Assembly: GCF_005771405.1 (NCBI RefSeq)
Contig: NZ_VAUA01000004.1
Location: forward strand, 353,475-417,474
Source of the DNA: Parasedimentitalea maritima
GTDB taxonomy: Bacteria; Pseudomonadota; Alphaproteobacteria; Rhodobacterales; Rhodobacteraceae
Direction: 5' to 3'
DNA length: 64,000 nt
The notes under the pieces were generated by a model. It had not been told where the DNA came from, made no database searches, and was given only the letters and a program-made list of their open reading frames with translations. This document shows, one piece after another, positions 54,191-63,809 of this stretch. Numbering within the stretch: position 1 is the stretch's first letter; each line of letters starts with the position of its first letter. The translations under genes and the position numbers were made by a program.

Positions 54191-54468
54191 GCCCCACCGC
54201 GCGCCCTGTTTACCACAGTTTCGTTTCTTTCCTGCAAACTGCCTCGCAATCGCGATTACCGCTGGGCCTCACACCCCCGGCACAGGAACAGGACCTCCGT
54301 TGTACCGGGGGCGCTATGGGATGCATCTACGCACGGGGGATATAGTCCTCGTCCGAACCCGCTTTGGCGACGTCGCCGCTAGTAATCAAATGCTAAGTAG
54401 ACAAGTAAAACAGCAGCATCACCCGCTGGGATATGAACCCAGATGGGGGAATACGGCTGCGCAAAGCA

Positions 54469-54849
54469 TCACGGCTTCGCCGATTGTTTGCTGGCCAGTC
54501 GTTGGGTGAACACCATCGCGATGTTCTCGCGGTTCTCCTGTGCCCAGCCATGGATCAATGCGATGGGTTCAACCATCTTTTCACCCAACGGCGTTAAGGC
54601 GTATTCAACATGGGGTGGTACCACCTCAAAAACGGTGCGATGCACCACGCCCCAGTCCTCCAAATTGCGCAAGGTTTGCGTCAGCATCTTTTTGGAAATG
54701 CCTTCCAGCCGACGGGTTAAAGCTCCGGGTCTTTGAGGGCCAAGCGATAAAGTGTAAATCAAGCCTGGCACCCACTTCTCAGACATCAGTTCCAACAACT
54801 GCCGCGTTGCACATTTCAGGTCGTATTCTTCCTTGCTGATCGGGCGCAT
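54469..54849 (-). CDS. HxlR family transcriptional regulator
   Basis: This 126-residue winged-helix protein has the HxlR core: LLELMSEKWVPGLIYTLSLG, RPGALTRRLEGISKKMLTQTL (recognition helix) and LEDWGVVHRTVFEVVPPHVEY. YALTPLGEKM follows. A Cys near the N-terminus (LKCATRQL) could allow redox sensing, as in some HxlR members. It is divergent from the DUF1330 gene and may control it. About 100 nt separates the starts. Confidence 0.9.
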   Translation of the reverse strand: MRPISKEEYDLKCATRQLLELMSEKWVPGLIYTLSLGPQRPGALTRRLEGISKKMLTQTLRNLEDWGVVHRTVFEVVPPHVEYALTPLGEKMVEPIALIHGWAQENRENIAMVFTQRLASKQSAKP

Positions 54850-54952
54850 AGCAGAAAATCTCCATGGTTACCTCAAGGTGCCTAGTTGATGTTCTGTATC
54901 CTGCACATAATTCTCGGACAGGCGAGACAATATACATGAAAGGATCCCTCAG

Positions 54953-55255
54953 ATGCCTGCCTATATGCTGACATTTCTGCGTGTTGAAGACGTTGAAACC
55001 CACGCGCGGGACTACCTTCCCGAAGCCCATGCAATACTGCTGAAATACGGCGGTAAACCCTTGGCCGTGACCGAAGATTTTGAGGTGATCGAAGGCGCAT
55101 TACCAACAGGACGCCTGATCCTGATGGAATTCCCCAGCAAAGAGGCCGCCAGAAAGTATTATCTTGGCCCCGAGCATCGACCCTACAAGGACATTCTCGA
55201 TAAAACGGCGTCCTGCGATCTTGCAATTTTCGAAGGTACGGCGGTACCGGGGTGA
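54953..55255 (+). CDS. DUF1330 domain protein
   Basis: This 100-residue ferredoxin-like alpha-beta protein has PAYMLTFLRVEDVETHARDY, ILLKYGGKPLAVTEDFEV, LILMEFPSKEAARKYY and the final Y..I...R-type segment PYKDILDKTASCDLAIFEG. DUF1330 is related to the dimeric alpha-beta barrel superfamily, with no agreed function. It is divergent from an HxlR regulator, a common arrangement for stress-responsive small enzymes. Confidence 0.87.
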   Translation: MPAYMLTFLRVEDVETHARDYLPEAHAILLKYGGKPLAVTEDFEVIEGALPTGRLILMEFPSKEAARKYYLGPEHRPYKDILDKTASCDLAIFEGTAVPG

Positions 55256-55785
55256 GGGATTTACCTGACAGAAGTAAATCCTGCGCGCCACAGTTTTGCC
55301 TGTGCTTGATACCTTGATCACATTTGTGAACGTCGGGGAATGTCATTCGTTGATAAGCAAATTAGACCGTGAGCGAGGCTGTGGAGTAGAAGCCTTGGAA
55401 TGGTGAAAATCCAGTTTGACGGGAGCAGATGGATATTATGCCTGCATCGGAAAGGTGATCAAAATAGTGGCAATGCAACCCAGACATAACGCAAAACAGT
55501 GATTTCTGAGATTGTTCATAACTGTCTCGAATTGTCGCCATGATCTTGGCGTGTTTTTATCGGGACTGGGCGCCGTTTGATGGCCTTTGCCGAGATTTCC
55601 AAAACTCTTCAATGAAAGCAATGCGTCATAAGGATGGCGAAAAAGTTGCGCACATATGAACAAAGGGTAAACAATGTGGTCGCTCAAAGGCATCCGTCAC
55701 ATCCTCGCCATATTTGAGCGTATTTCCGGCCACATTTCTGAATAGCGTTTATGGGGACGAGCCTTTCAGAATAGAGGATGTAGCC
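55256..55785. other. 530-bp stretch with no supported gene
   Basis: No gene is supported. A short minus-strand frame (55436-55516) would give a signal-peptide-like sequence, NNLRNHCFALCLGCIATILI, but it ends after 27 residues and has no downstream continuation. The stretch lies ahead of the TadG-like gene and may carry its promoter. I see no clear -35/-10 pair. Confidence 0.4.
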
Positions 55786-57552
55786 ATGACTTGCAGAGCC
55801 AAGTTCGCAGCAAATCAAAACACCCAAAGCCATCCGATAATTCACCAGTTCAAAACCCTCAGGCGAGCCGAAGATGGGGTGTTGATCACACCTGTTTTGA
55901 TTCTTCTTGCGCTCATGTTGATTGTCGGAGGGATCGGTGTCGACCTGATGCGATACGAGCGAGATCGGCTCCGTCTTCAGGCTGCGCTTGATAATGCGGT
56001 TTTGGCGGCCTCCAGTATGAACCAGCCGCTCGAGCCAGAAGGGGTAGTGCGGGATTATCTGAACGTGTCTGGCCTGCTGTCCTACCTGACGGGCGTCACC
56101 GTCGAGGAAGACACATTTCAACGACAGGTTTCGGCGACGGCGCAAGGGTCAATTGTCACACAGTTTATGCGGATGACGGGCGTTGATAGCTTGCCAATGA
56201 ACCTGGGTGCCACTGCCATTGAAAACGAACCAGCCACCGAAATCTCGCTGGTGTTGGACGTGTCAGGCAGCATGAGCTTGAACGGGCGTGTCGAGATTAT
56301 GCAAACGGCAGCCAACGAATTTGTCACGGCTTCATTGAGCAGGAATGTCGATCCAGAGACGGGGGACAGCGGCCCATATCAGACTTCGATTAACGTCATT
56401 CCGTTTGCCGGGCAGGCGAATCCCGGTGAAGCGATGTTTGAATATCTAGGAGGGGAACGGTTTGGAACTACCACTTCCGAAGATTACTTCCCGGAATGGG
56501 GGCAGGACACTTCCAACATTGTGTTCTGGTTTGACACAACTGGTGATGGTGAAATTGATTATTCAGTTAAGATCGAGGGCTATCCGGACGATGATGTTGA
56601 GTTGTTCAACAAGGATGATCTGGACACCTATTACCTCTATGCGCAGGACTATATTGTTCGCCTGAACCCCAGTCTTGAGGGTCACCTGTCTATGCTTGGT
56701 GCAACGATCAAGGGCGGTCTGGAACCAACCAGCTTTTACAGTATGGTCGGGGATGAGTTGGTCGATGGTCCCACCAATTACAACAAGGTGGATCTAGAGA
56801 TCCCGTTCGAGGAGTTCTATGCGGGCCTTCTCCCCAATAACGTCGCCTCATGTCTGGAAATGACCTACGAAGATTTCCTATCAACCGGATTGCCTGGCGG
56901 TTCGATTGATCAGGTCCCGTATTTTGTGAACTGGGACTATGACGAGGTGACACAGAACTGGGGGTGGTGCCCGGATGACACTATGAGCATCCAATATGCA
57001 CAAGACGATGCCACCAGTCTGCACAGCTTTATCGATAACCTGAGGCTATATGACGGGACCGGTACCAACTATGGCATGAAATATGCACTCGCGCTGCTTG
57101 ATCCGGACACGCAACCGGCTTTCGAATACCTGAGCTCAACGGGTGAAGTGCCTGAGCAATTCAGCAATCGGCCGCTGCAATGGGATGCGGCGGACTCGTC
57201 AAAATTCATTGTATTGATGACGGATGGCCGCACCAGCGCGCAGGTCCGCCCAAGCGATACGCTGACCGAAGAAAATTCGACAACAGAACTCACTGCACGC
57301 CCATTAACTGATACCACACTGGAATCCGGGCAGGCTTCCAATCTTTCGATGTTCTTACAGTAGTGTGAACTGGCCAAGGAGAGAGGGGTGATTGTTTACA
57401 CTGTTGCAGTGGATGTTGCAGGTTCTACCGTGGATGAAATCGGGGAGTGTGCTTCGTCAGTGGGGCATTTCTTTGAGGTCACCACGGAGGAGTTAGCTGA
57501 CGCGTTTGTTTCCATTGCATCCTCCATTCAACATCTACGGCTTATTCAATGA
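55786..57552 (+). pseudogene. TadG-like pilus assembly protein with VWA domain, interrupted by an in-frame amber codon
   Basis: The reading frame has 588 codons from MTCRAKF (GAGGA upstream) to TGA at 57550. TAG at 57361-57363 cuts it after 525 codons. Before the stop come the TadE/TadG-type N-terminal membrane helix (TPVLILLALMLIVGGIGVDL) and a VWA domain with MIDAS LVLDVSGSMS. There is also a long insert and the late VWA strand KFIVLMTDGRTSAQ. After the stop the same frame continues as CELAKERGVIVYTVAVDV, CASSVGHFFEV and ADAFVSIASSIQHLRLIQ. That is the conserved C-terminus of Rhodobacterales TadG-like proteins. A single CAG-to-TAG change would explain it. No other tad genes are adjacent. 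Confidence 0.8.
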
Positions 57553-57578
57553 AACCAAGGTTTGCCTGAACCGCTGCG

Positions 57579-57620
57579 AAACCCGTCTTGCTCAAGGCTC
57601 TATCTTGGCAAGACGGGTTT
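57579..57620. terminator. Long bidirectional hairpin terminator
   Basis: AAACCCGTCTTGC (57579-57591) pairs with GCAAGACGGGTTT (57608-57620), and an inner CAAG/CTTG pair extends it. It lies between the convergent TadG-like gene (27 nt after its final TGA) and the redoxin gene. Its position after the distal TGA supports that TGA as the ancestral gene end. Confidence 0.8.
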
Positions 57621-57645
57621 GGATTTGAAACGGACCGATATAAAG

Positions 57646-58461
57646 CTACTCAAAAACCTGGCTGACCGCCGACATCACCCGTTCAGTACTGCTGCGCAAC
57701 CGGTAGTCGTCAGTCTGATCGATCCAGCGGATCACGCCGGTTTCATCAATCAGCAAAGTTGTGGGGATCGCCATGGTTTCGATTTTGAACGGGGCCAGCC
57801 CCAATGCCAGGCCGCCATAGGTGGATTTGGGATTCTTGGTCTGACCCAGCGCCTTGTGGTGTTCAACACCATAGGCGCGGATGACCGACAGGTTCGGGTC
57901 TGACAGCAAATCAAATTTCAATCCGTCACGGGACTTGTTCAGGGCTGCCTGGTCTGGAGTGTCTTTGCTGAGTGCAATGATCTGAACACCCATTTTTTCC
58001 AACTCGGGGACCATCTTGTTGAACTCTGCAAGTTCAGCGACGCAATAGGGGCACCAGCCACCGCGAAAGAATTTGAGCAACACACGCTTGCCCGCCAGCT
58101 CACTGCTGTTGAACGGGGTGCCATCCGTCGTCAGGGCTTTGAATGGGATGATTGGATCACCAACTACAACCTTGATATCACCCAACGGTGTGTGTCGCTG
58201 TGGTAGAACCCACAAAATAAAGCCGCCAAACAACAACGCCAGAACTGCGGGTATATAGACAAGGCCTCCTGCGGACCCGGCGCCGGTAAGTCCCAAATAA
58301 ATCCCGGCTGCGGCTAGGGCGACACCGAAAACCAGTCTGAGTGTCAGCCCGTTGACTTTCACTGGTACAGTGCCGCGGGGAATGGCGGCAAAATAGACGG
58401 TGAGCGTCCCCATCACGAGAGCAAAGCCGGCAAAAGCGGACAAAAGAGCATAGGTATTCAT
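57646..58461 (-). CDS. Membrane-anchored AhpC/TSA-type redoxin
   Basis: The protein has about 271 residues from MNTYALLSAF. There are three or four N-terminal hydrophobic segments (about 3-100), then a thioredoxin-fold domain. The domain has VVGDPIIPFKALTTDG, the CxxC site FFRGGWCPYCVAEL, and later IPTTLLIDETGVIRWID. The C-terminal domain probably faces one side of the inner membrane and reduces peroxides or thiols. It is related to the peroxiredoxin-like Ahp1/YbbN-type proteins with RGGWCPYC. It is divergent from a TetR gene, and CAGGAGACACCC precedes the ATG at 58461. Confidence 0.85.
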   Translation of the reverse strand: MNTYALLSAFAGFALVMGTLTVYFAAIPRGTVPVKVNGLTLRLVFGVALAAAGIYLGLTGAGSAGGLVYIPAVLALLFGGFILWVLPQRHTPLGDIKVVVGDPIIPFKALTTDGTPFNSSELAGKRVLLKFFRGGWCPYCVAELAEFNKMVPELEKMGVQIIALSKDTPDQAALNKSRDGLKFDLLSDPNLSVIRAYGVEHHKALGQTKNPKSTYGGLALGLAPFKIETMAIPTTLLIDETGVIRWIDQTDDYRLRSSTERVMSAVSQVFE

Positions 58462-58553
58462 GGGTGTCTCCTGTTGAGGGGCGCGAAAGGGCATGCTAGC
58501 CTTGCGGATAGATAGCTATCTATCCATGAGGTAGAAAAAACAACAGGTATCCC

Positions 58554-59150
58554 ATGTCCCGTGCACGCAAAGCTGACCACAAAACCGTGATCGACGCCGC
58601 CCAGGCCGTCTTTTGGGATCATGGCTATCAGGGCGCCAGTACCCGGCAGATCGAAGAGCGCACCGGATTGACCCGGTTTACGCTGCAAACCTCCTACGGT
58701 GGAAAAGAGGCGTTTTTTCTGGAAACCCTTGATGCTTATATGAGCCGGGTCGAGGCGGAGCATCTGCCGGACGCAGACAACACCAGCCTTGAAGAGTTGG
58801 CCCAGTGGTTTGCGGATCGTGCAGATCCTGCGGCCATGCCACAAATTGGGGCTCAGGGGTGTCTGCTGCTGAATGCTATAACCGAGTTTGATCGCAATGG
58901 CGGAGAAGTCGACGTTAGAATTGCACACTATTTCGAGGTTCTGCATCACCGCTTTGCTCAGATCCTTGCTAAGGCAATAGAGACGGGGGAGATCGCAGCT
59001 GATTTTGATCCAGACGAAAAGGCAACACTACTTCAAAACACGCTGTTGGGGCTGTCTTTGACCATCAAGGCGCGTCCTAACGATGCCTTTGCCCAGCCAT
59101 TTGCCGCCGCCGCCGCCACTATGATCCGGCAGTGGCGTGTTGGCGGATGA
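58554..59150 (+). CDS. TetR/AcrR family transcriptional regulator
   Basis: This 198-residue protein has a TetR-type DNA-binding domain VIDAAQAVFWDHGYQGASTR with the following QIEERTGLTRFTLQTSYGGK turn-helix. A helical ligand domain follows. A 92-nt divergent space to the redoxin gene holds ATAGATAGCTATCTATCC (about 58509-58526), an inverted repeat GATAGCTATC that is a plausible operator. It is translationally coupled to the TVP38-like gene (ATGA). Confidence 0.9.
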   Translation: MSRARKADHKTVIDAAQAVFWDHGYQGASTRQIEERTGLTRFTLQTSYGGKEAFFLETLDAYMSRVEAEHLPDADNTSLEELAQWFADRADPAAMPQIGAQGCLLLNAITEFDRNGGEVDVRIAHYFEVLHHRFAQILAKAIETGEIAADFDPDEKATLLQNTLLGLSLTIKARPNDAFAQPFAAAAATMIRQWRVGG

Positions 59151-59794
59151 CCTGGTCTGGCCGCAGCGTTACCCTATGGGGAATTGCTGTTGTGCTGCTT
59201 CTGAGCAGCATGCTGGCTTATGTCTCTGAAGGTACCTTTCCCACCCCCGAGGCATTGGCAGACCAGTTGCGTGCCACCGGAGCCTGGGCGCCAGTTGCCA
59301 TAATTGCGCTGATGGTGTTGCACAGCTTTATCCCGTTCCCGGCTGAAATTTTGGCGATCTGTGCAGGCGCGGTGTTTGGTACACTTGTTGGTAGTGCGCT
59401 GGTCTGGGTCGGCGCCATGCTGGGCGCGCTGGCCGCATTTGGTCTGTCACGCAATTTAGGGCGTTCAGTCATTCAGAGCTGGCTTTCCAAAGGTCAGTCT
59501 GTGCGGTTGGACGAGTGGACGGACCAGCAGGGAACCTTCACCCTGTTGATCAGCCGCTTTATCCCCGTGATTGCTTTTAACCTGATCAACTATGCCGCTG
59601 GGTTGACCCGCGTAAGACTATGGACATTTGTCTGGACCACGGGTTTAGGCATTGTCCCAATCACTGTGTTGTCAGCTTACCTGGGCGCCCATATGAAAAA
59701 TATGAGCTGGCCGCTGTTATTGATGATTTCAGGCGGTGGAATTGTGACACTGTGTTTGCTACAGCGTCTGGTTAAATCCCGTCGCCAGAATTGA
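59147..59794 (+). CDS. TVP38/TMEM64 family membrane protein
   Basis: This 215-residue inner-membrane protein has about five membrane segments and the VTT-domain core: LHSFIPFPAEILAICAGAVFG, GAMLGALAAFGLSRNLG, ISRFIPVIAFNLINYAAGL and TGLGIVPITVLSAYLG. Members of this DedA-related family are linked to lipid scrambling or transport, and the role here is unknown. It starts 4 nt inside the TetR gene end, so the regulator probably controls it. Confidence 0.87.
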   Translation: MTWSGRSVTLWGIAVVLLLSSMLAYVSEGTFPTPEALADQLRATGAWAPVAIIALMVLHSFIPFPAEILAICAGAVFGTLVGSALVWVGAMLGALAAFGLSRNLGRSVIQSWLSKGQSVRLDEWTDQQGTFTLLISRFIPVIAFNLINYAAGLTRVRLWTFVWTTGLGIVPITVLSAYLGAHMKNMSWPLLLMISGGGIVTLCLLQRLVKSRRQN

Positions 59795-59817
59795 CTGAGC
59801 AGATCCCGCCCCGGGTC

Positions 59818-60255
59818 TTACTCTTCGATGGCTTCTTGCACGATCCCGTCCAGCATGGATTGGATCAGCTGCATCGCCCCCTCAGGATATTGCCTGAACC
59901 CTACAGTGACTTCGTCAGAGCCGGGTAGCTGGGCTATAAAGATGTCATAGGGGCAAAACACGATGTTCATGGGATCAGCTTCCATAACCTGACGCGACAG
60001 GGTGGCGGAACAGAACGAATAAACCTCGGCTGCTTCAAACAACACGACATCTGATCCGGTTGCTCCTCGGGTGCGCTCCAACATTTCACCAACATGGCTG
60101 ATGTTATCCACCACCAGCCCCAGATCGGTAATCGCGTTCTCAATGCCAAAGGTGACATCGTCGAAATCCAAGGTGGTGGTATAGCTCACCATGTCCTGAG
60201 CAGTTGCCATCTGCGAAACCAGCCCAAATACGCAGGCCGCGATGATCTGTTTCAT
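59818..60255 (-). CDS. DUF302 domain protein, exported
   Basis: This 145-residue protein has a signal peptide (residues 1-19, ending ATA before QDMVSY). The DUF302 core follows: VTFGIENAITDLGLVVDNISHVGEML, with FCPYDIFIAQLPGSDEVTVGFRQYP near the end. It is probably periplasmic. The family is small and has no settled function. Two Cys residues (FCSAT and FCPYD) could form a disulfide. It converges with the TVP38-like gene and is divergent from the FMN protein. Confidence 0.85.
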   Translation of the reverse strand: MKQIIAACVFGLVSQMATAQDMVSYTTTLDFDDVTFGIENAITDLGLVVDNISHVGEMLERTRGATGSDVVLFEAAEVYSFCSATLSRQVMEADPMNIVFCPYDIFIAQLPGSDEVTVGFRQYPEGAMQLIQSMLDGIVQEAIEE

Positions 60256-60370
60256 ACATTTTCTCCCAATGTGATCAGCCTTGACTTGTGAAGCCCGGCA
60301 ATCGCGCTCAGACTATATATCATTTCCAGGTGTGCAGTTGCGCGCCCAATTAACATATAGGAGATTTTGC

Positions 60371-61864
60371 ATGGGTTTCGCAGCGAATGCCATAGAATTC
60401 ATGGCGCTTTCTTTTGTGTTTATTTTGGGAACACTGGCCGTAGGGGCCGCGGTTCTGTTTGTGATCGACCGGTTCCAAACCCATGATGCCATACGACGTA
60501 ACTATCCGGTTATCGGGCGATTCCGTCATTTGTTCAGTGAGCTGGGTGAATTCTTTCGCCAGTACTTCTTTGCAATGGACCGCGAAGAACTGCCGTTTAA
60601 CCGCGCTCAGCGCGAGTGGGTTGGCCGGGCCTCATCGGGGGAGGGCAACACGGTTGCCTTTGGGTCCACCCGCAACGCAACCGTTCCCGGCACGCCAATC
60701 TTTGTGAATGCGCCGTTCCCGCCACTGGATGACCAAAGCGCGCAGACGACGGCTTTGCAGATCGGCCCCACTGCCAAGCAGCCGTATTTGGCGCCATCGA
60801 TCTTTAATATCTCAGGGATGAGCTTTGGTGCCATCTCGAAACCAGCCGTTCAGGCGCTTAGCCGTGGGGCCAAACAGGCAGGGGTCTGGCTGAACACCGG
60901 CGAGGGCGGGTTGAGCCCGTTTCATCTGGAGGGGGGCTGTGACATCGTTTTCCAGATTGGCACTGCCAAATACGGCGTGCGAAACGAGCAGGGCGGGTTA
61001 AGTGATACCAAGCTGGCAGAGATTGCTGCTCATGATGCGGTACGGATGTTCGAGATCAAACTGTCCCAAGGCGCTAAGCCGGGCAAAGGTGGTATCCTAC
61101 CCGCTGCCAAGGTGACCGAAGAAATTGCGGGGATACGGGGTATTCCTGCAGGCCAGGCCAGTCTTTCGCCCAACCGCCACCCAGAGATGGAGAGCTTTAG
61201 CGATCTGTTGAATATGGTTGCTCACATCCGTTCGGTGACTGGCAAACCTGTGGGGATTAAAACCGTTGTCGGGTCCGAAAGCGTCATGCGCGAGTTGTTT
61301 GAATGCATTAAGGCGCGGGATACAGACTGCGCACCGGACTTTATTACCATTGATGGTGGCGAAGGCGGGACAGGTGCGGCACCGATGCCGCTGATCGATT
61401 TGGTTGGCATGTCGGTGCGCGAGGCGCTGCCGATGGTGGCCAACCTGCGGGATGAACATGGGCTAAAAGACCGGATCCGATTGATTTCTTCCGGGAAGCT
61501 GGTCAATCCCGGTGATGTGGCCTGGGCGCTGGCTGCTGGGGCTGACTTTGTGACCTCGGCCCGTGGGTTCATGTTTGCGTTGGGCTGCATTCAGGCGTTG
61601 AAGTGCAACAAGAACACCTGTCCAACAGGCATCACAACCCATGACCCGAGATTCCAAAAGGGTTTGGTAGCCGAGGATAAATATGCTCGCGTGGCCGCCT
61701 ATGCCCGTGAAATCACCCATGAGGTTGAGATCATCGCTCACTCGGTTGGGGTGTCCGAACCGCGTCAAATCCGTCGCCGCCATGTGCGCATTATGCAGGA
61801 CGGTGGGCAGTCCCGTCCGATGAACGAGTTGATGCCAAGTTACAGTCCCGTCGCCGAAACGTGA
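60371..61864 (+). CDS. FMN-binding glutamate synthase-like protein
   Basis: The protein has about 497 residues from MGFAANAI, with an N-terminal membrane segment (about 10-35). A glutamate-synthase central domain follows: FNISGMSFGAISKPAVQALSRG, GEGGLSPFHLEGGCDIVFQIG, KPGKGGILPAAKVT, and ITIDGGEGGTGAAPMPLID. CNKNTCPTGITTHDP carries the Cys residues seen for the Fe-S ligand in this family. No glutaminase domain is present. The reaction is unclear, since GltB-like stand-alone membrane proteins of this type are uncharacterised. AGGAG lies upstream of the ATG at 60371. An earlier in-frame Met adds 30 unconserved residues. Confidence 0.85.
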   Translation: MGFAANAIEFMALSFVFILGTLAVGAAVLFVIDRFQTHDAIRRNYPVIGRFRHLFSELGEFFRQYFFAMDREELPFNRAQREWVGRASSGEGNTVAFGSTRNATVPGTPIFVNAPFPPLDDQSAQTTALQIGPTAKQPYLAPSIFNISGMSFGAISKPAVQALSRGAKQAGVWLNTGEGGLSPFHLEGGCDIVFQIGTAKYGVRNEQGGLSDTKLAEIAAHDAVRMFEIKLSQGAKPGKGGILPAAKVTEEIAGIRGIPAGQASLSPNRHPEMESFSDLLNMVAHIRSVTGKPVGIKTVVGSESVMRELFECIKARDTDCAPDFITIDGGEGGTGAAPMPLIDLVGMSVREALPMVANLRDEHGLKDRIRLISSGKLVNPGDVAWALAAGADFVTSARGFMFALGCIQALKCNKNTCPTGITTHDPRFQKGLVAEDKYARVAAYAREITHEVEIIAHSVGVSEPRQIRRRHVRIMQDGGQSRPMNELMPSYSPVAET

Positions 61865-61932
61865 CAGGATATGTTTTGGTTCTTGGGCTCGCTTTGCGTA
61901 TCTCGGAAGAAACGAGATGTAAGGAGACCTAG

Positions 61933-62835
61933 ATGGCCTATCGCTGGACCAACGACCTGACCCATGACGATGTGACACCACACGGGGCGTTTTTGAACCG
62001 CCGCCAGATCATGGCGGGTGCGGCTGGATTGGGGCTTAGCGCATTGGCCGGTGGGGCGCAGGCTGAACAGGCACTGGAACCTAACAGCTGGGAAGACGTC
62101 ACCACCTATTGCAACTTCTATGAGTTCGGCACTGGTAAGGGCGACCCGGCTGCCAATGCCCATCAAATGACCACCACGCCTTGGAGCGTTAAAATCGATG
62201 GCCTGGTGGATCGTCCGGGGGACTATGACTTTCAGGATATCCTGTCCGAGATGACCCTCGAGGAACGCATCTACCGGTTCCGTTGCGTTGAAGCCTGGTC
62301 CATGGTTGTTCCCTGGACAGGATTTGAATTGGCGGATCTGCTGGCTATGGCTGGGGTGCAGTCGAATGCTAAGTATGTCGCGTTTGAAACCCTGTACCGA
62401 CCTGATGAAATGCCCGGCACAGCCTACCGCGTTTTGGACTGGCCCTACCGCGAAGGGCTGCGACTGGACGAGGCGATGCATCCGCTGACCCTGATGGCCA
62501 CCGGCATTTTTGGTAAAGACCTGCCCAATCAAAACGGCGCACCGCTGCGTCTGGTGGTGCCGTGGAAATACGGATTCAAATCGATCAAGTCGATTGTCCG
62601 TATCACCCTGACTGACCAGGAACCGCCAACCAGCTGGAATATGTCCAATGCCCGCGAGTATGGGTTCTATAGTAATGTAAACCCCGAGGTCTCGCACCCG
62701 CGCTGGAGCCAGGCCACAGAACGCCGGATCGGCGGTGGCTTGTTTGCCAAGCGTCAGCCCACCGAGATGTTCAATGGGTACGGCGACGAGGTGGCGTCGT
62801 TGTATAGTGGTATGGATCTGGCCAAGTCATTCTGA
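61933..62835 (+). CDS. msrP: Protein-methionine-sulfoxide reductase, catalytic subunit MsrP
   Basis: This 300-residue protein has a Tat signal at residues 18-42 ([21 protein letters not shown]). The sulfite-oxidase-like core has molybdenum-ligand Cys in [16 protein letters not shown] and later [21 protein letters not shown] (core [13 protein letters not shown]). It repairs periplasmic methionine sulfoxide using electrons from the quinone pool through MsrQ. The stop overlaps the msrQ start (TGATG). Confidence 0.93.
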   Translation: MAYRWTNDLTHDDVTPHGAFLNRRQIMAGAAGLGLSALAGGAQAEQALEPNSWEDVTTYCNFYEFGTGKGDPAANAHQMTTTPWSVKIDGLVDRPGDYDFQDILSEMTLEERIYRFRCVEAWSMVVPWTGFELADLLAMAGVQSNAKYVAFETLYRPDEMPGTAYRVLDWPYREGLRLDEAMHPLTLMATGIFGKDLPNQNGAPLRLVVPWKYGFKSIKSIVRITLTDQEPPTSWNMSNAREYGFYSNVNPEVSHPRWSQATERRIGGGLFAKRQPTEMFNGYGDEVASLYSGMDLAKSF

Positions 62836-63455
62836 TGAGGGACCGTCTCAATCATAGTCTGCGTCGCCTGCCAACCTGGGTGATCTACCTTCTGGGTGCG
62901 TTGCCTGCTCCCTGGTTGTTCTATCAGGGTTTGACAGGCGGGTTAGGGGTCGAGCCGATCAAAGCCCTGGAGCACGAGTACGGTAAGCTGGCTCTGCAAT
63001 TGCTGGTGCTTGGCCTGGCTGTAACGCCATTGCGAAAGCACGTTGGACTGAACCTCCTCAAATTTCGCCGAGCGCTAGGCCTGTTGTGTTTCTTCTATGT
63101 GTCTTGTCACTTGGCTGTCTGGTTGGTGCTGGATGTCCAACTGCCCGGACAGATCTGGGCTGACATCGTCAAACGCCCCTATATTACGATTGGTATGGCC
63201 GGGTTTGTGCTGTTGTTGCCGCTGGCTTTGACTTCGAATAACAGGTCTATCCGCCGGCTTGGGCGTAGTTGGCGAAAACTGCACCGTGCCGCTTATGCGG
63301 CGGGGCTGCTTGGTGCTCTTCACTATGTCATCTTAGTCAAAGGCTTCCAGTTTGAACCGGTGATCTATCTGACCCTCACTGTAGGGCTGTTGTTTCTGCG
63401 GTTGCCCTTTGACCGCTTGTCCGCATTCCTTCGCCCTTTCAGACAGCGCGCCTGA
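62835..63455 (+). CDS. msrQ: Protein-methionine-sulfoxide reductase, heme-binding subunit MsrQ
   Basis: This 206-residue inner-membrane protein has about six segments. Conserved features are WLFYQGLTGGLGVEPIKALEH, LRKHVGLNLLKFRRALGLLCFFYVSCH (His ligands) and LHRAAYAAGLLGALHYVILVKG (core LHRAAY...HYV, more heme His). It holds heme b and passes electrons from quinol to MsrP. The overlap with msrP indicates coupled translation. A hairpin follows 27 nt downstream. Confidence 0.92.
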   Translation: MRDRLNHSLRRLPTWVIYLLGALPAPWLFYQGLTGGLGVEPIKALEHEYGKLALQLLVLGLAVTPLRKHVGLNLLKFRRALGLLCFFYVSCHLAVWLVLDVQLPGQIWADIVKRPYITIGMAGFVLLLPLALTSNNRSIRRLGRSWRKLHRAAYAAGLLGALHYVILVKGFQFEPVIYLTLTVGLLFLRLPFDRLSAFLRPFRQRA

Positions 63456-63482
63456 TATTCCGGGTAAGCAGTCAGACGCATA

Positions 63483-63506
63483 GGCAGGTCAGGAAACTGA
63501 CCTGCC
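63483..63506. terminator. Hairpin terminator after msrPQ
   Basis: GGCAGGTCAG (63483-63492) pairs perfectly with CTGACCTGCC (63497-63506) with a GAAA tetraloop. TTCGGCGTTTT follows, so the T tract is a few bases away. Probable end of the msrPQ transcript. Confidence 0.7.
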
Positions 63507-63739
63507 TTCGGCGTTTTCCTACCTTGGTTGCGCTGGGCGACCCGGGTTTGGGAGTAGCGTTTAGTGCTGCAGATCAAACCTTCTACCAGATCTGGTGACT
63601 CGTTGATTGTTTGCGGGTTTGATGCGTTGGAAATCTCAAGTTTATTGAAAACTAGCGTGATGTTGCCTTACCTAAGTCTTTGTTTTTCTGATGATTTCAT
63701 GTTTTTCCGAAGAAAAACTCAAAAAGGTAGATTTAGCGC

Positions 63740-63768
63740 TTGCGGGTTTGGTTGGATAACCCTAGAAC
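63740..63768 (+). promoter_or_regulatory. Putative rRNA operon promoter
   Basis: TTGCGG (63740-63745), 17-nt spacer, TAGAAC (63763-63768). The upstream 130 nt are AT-rich (63590-63730), as for an UP-element region. The start would be near 63775, about 150 nt ahead of boxA. The boxes are not perfect, so the exact choice is tentative. Confidence 0.4.
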
Positions 63769-63809
63769 CCCCCTTACCGGCGGCGCTGAGGCGCTGCTAG
63801 AGACGCTTC

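Noticed and set aside
54420..54455. T-arm-like CTGGG-TTCATAT-CCCAG on the minus strand
   Set aside because: The conserved A of the T-loop is missing, and no acceptor, D or anticodon arms can be built around it. It is not a tRNA and is too weak to call a tRNA fragment or attachment site.
55436..55693. 85-codon minus-strand frame ahead of the TadG-like gene
   Set aside because: It has no family, no ribosome site at its first Met, and only a signal-like tail. It may be chance.
58554..59794. TetR plus TVP38 as an efflux system
   Set aside because: The membrane protein is a VTT-domain protein, not an RND, MFS or SMR pump, so an efflux label is unsupported.
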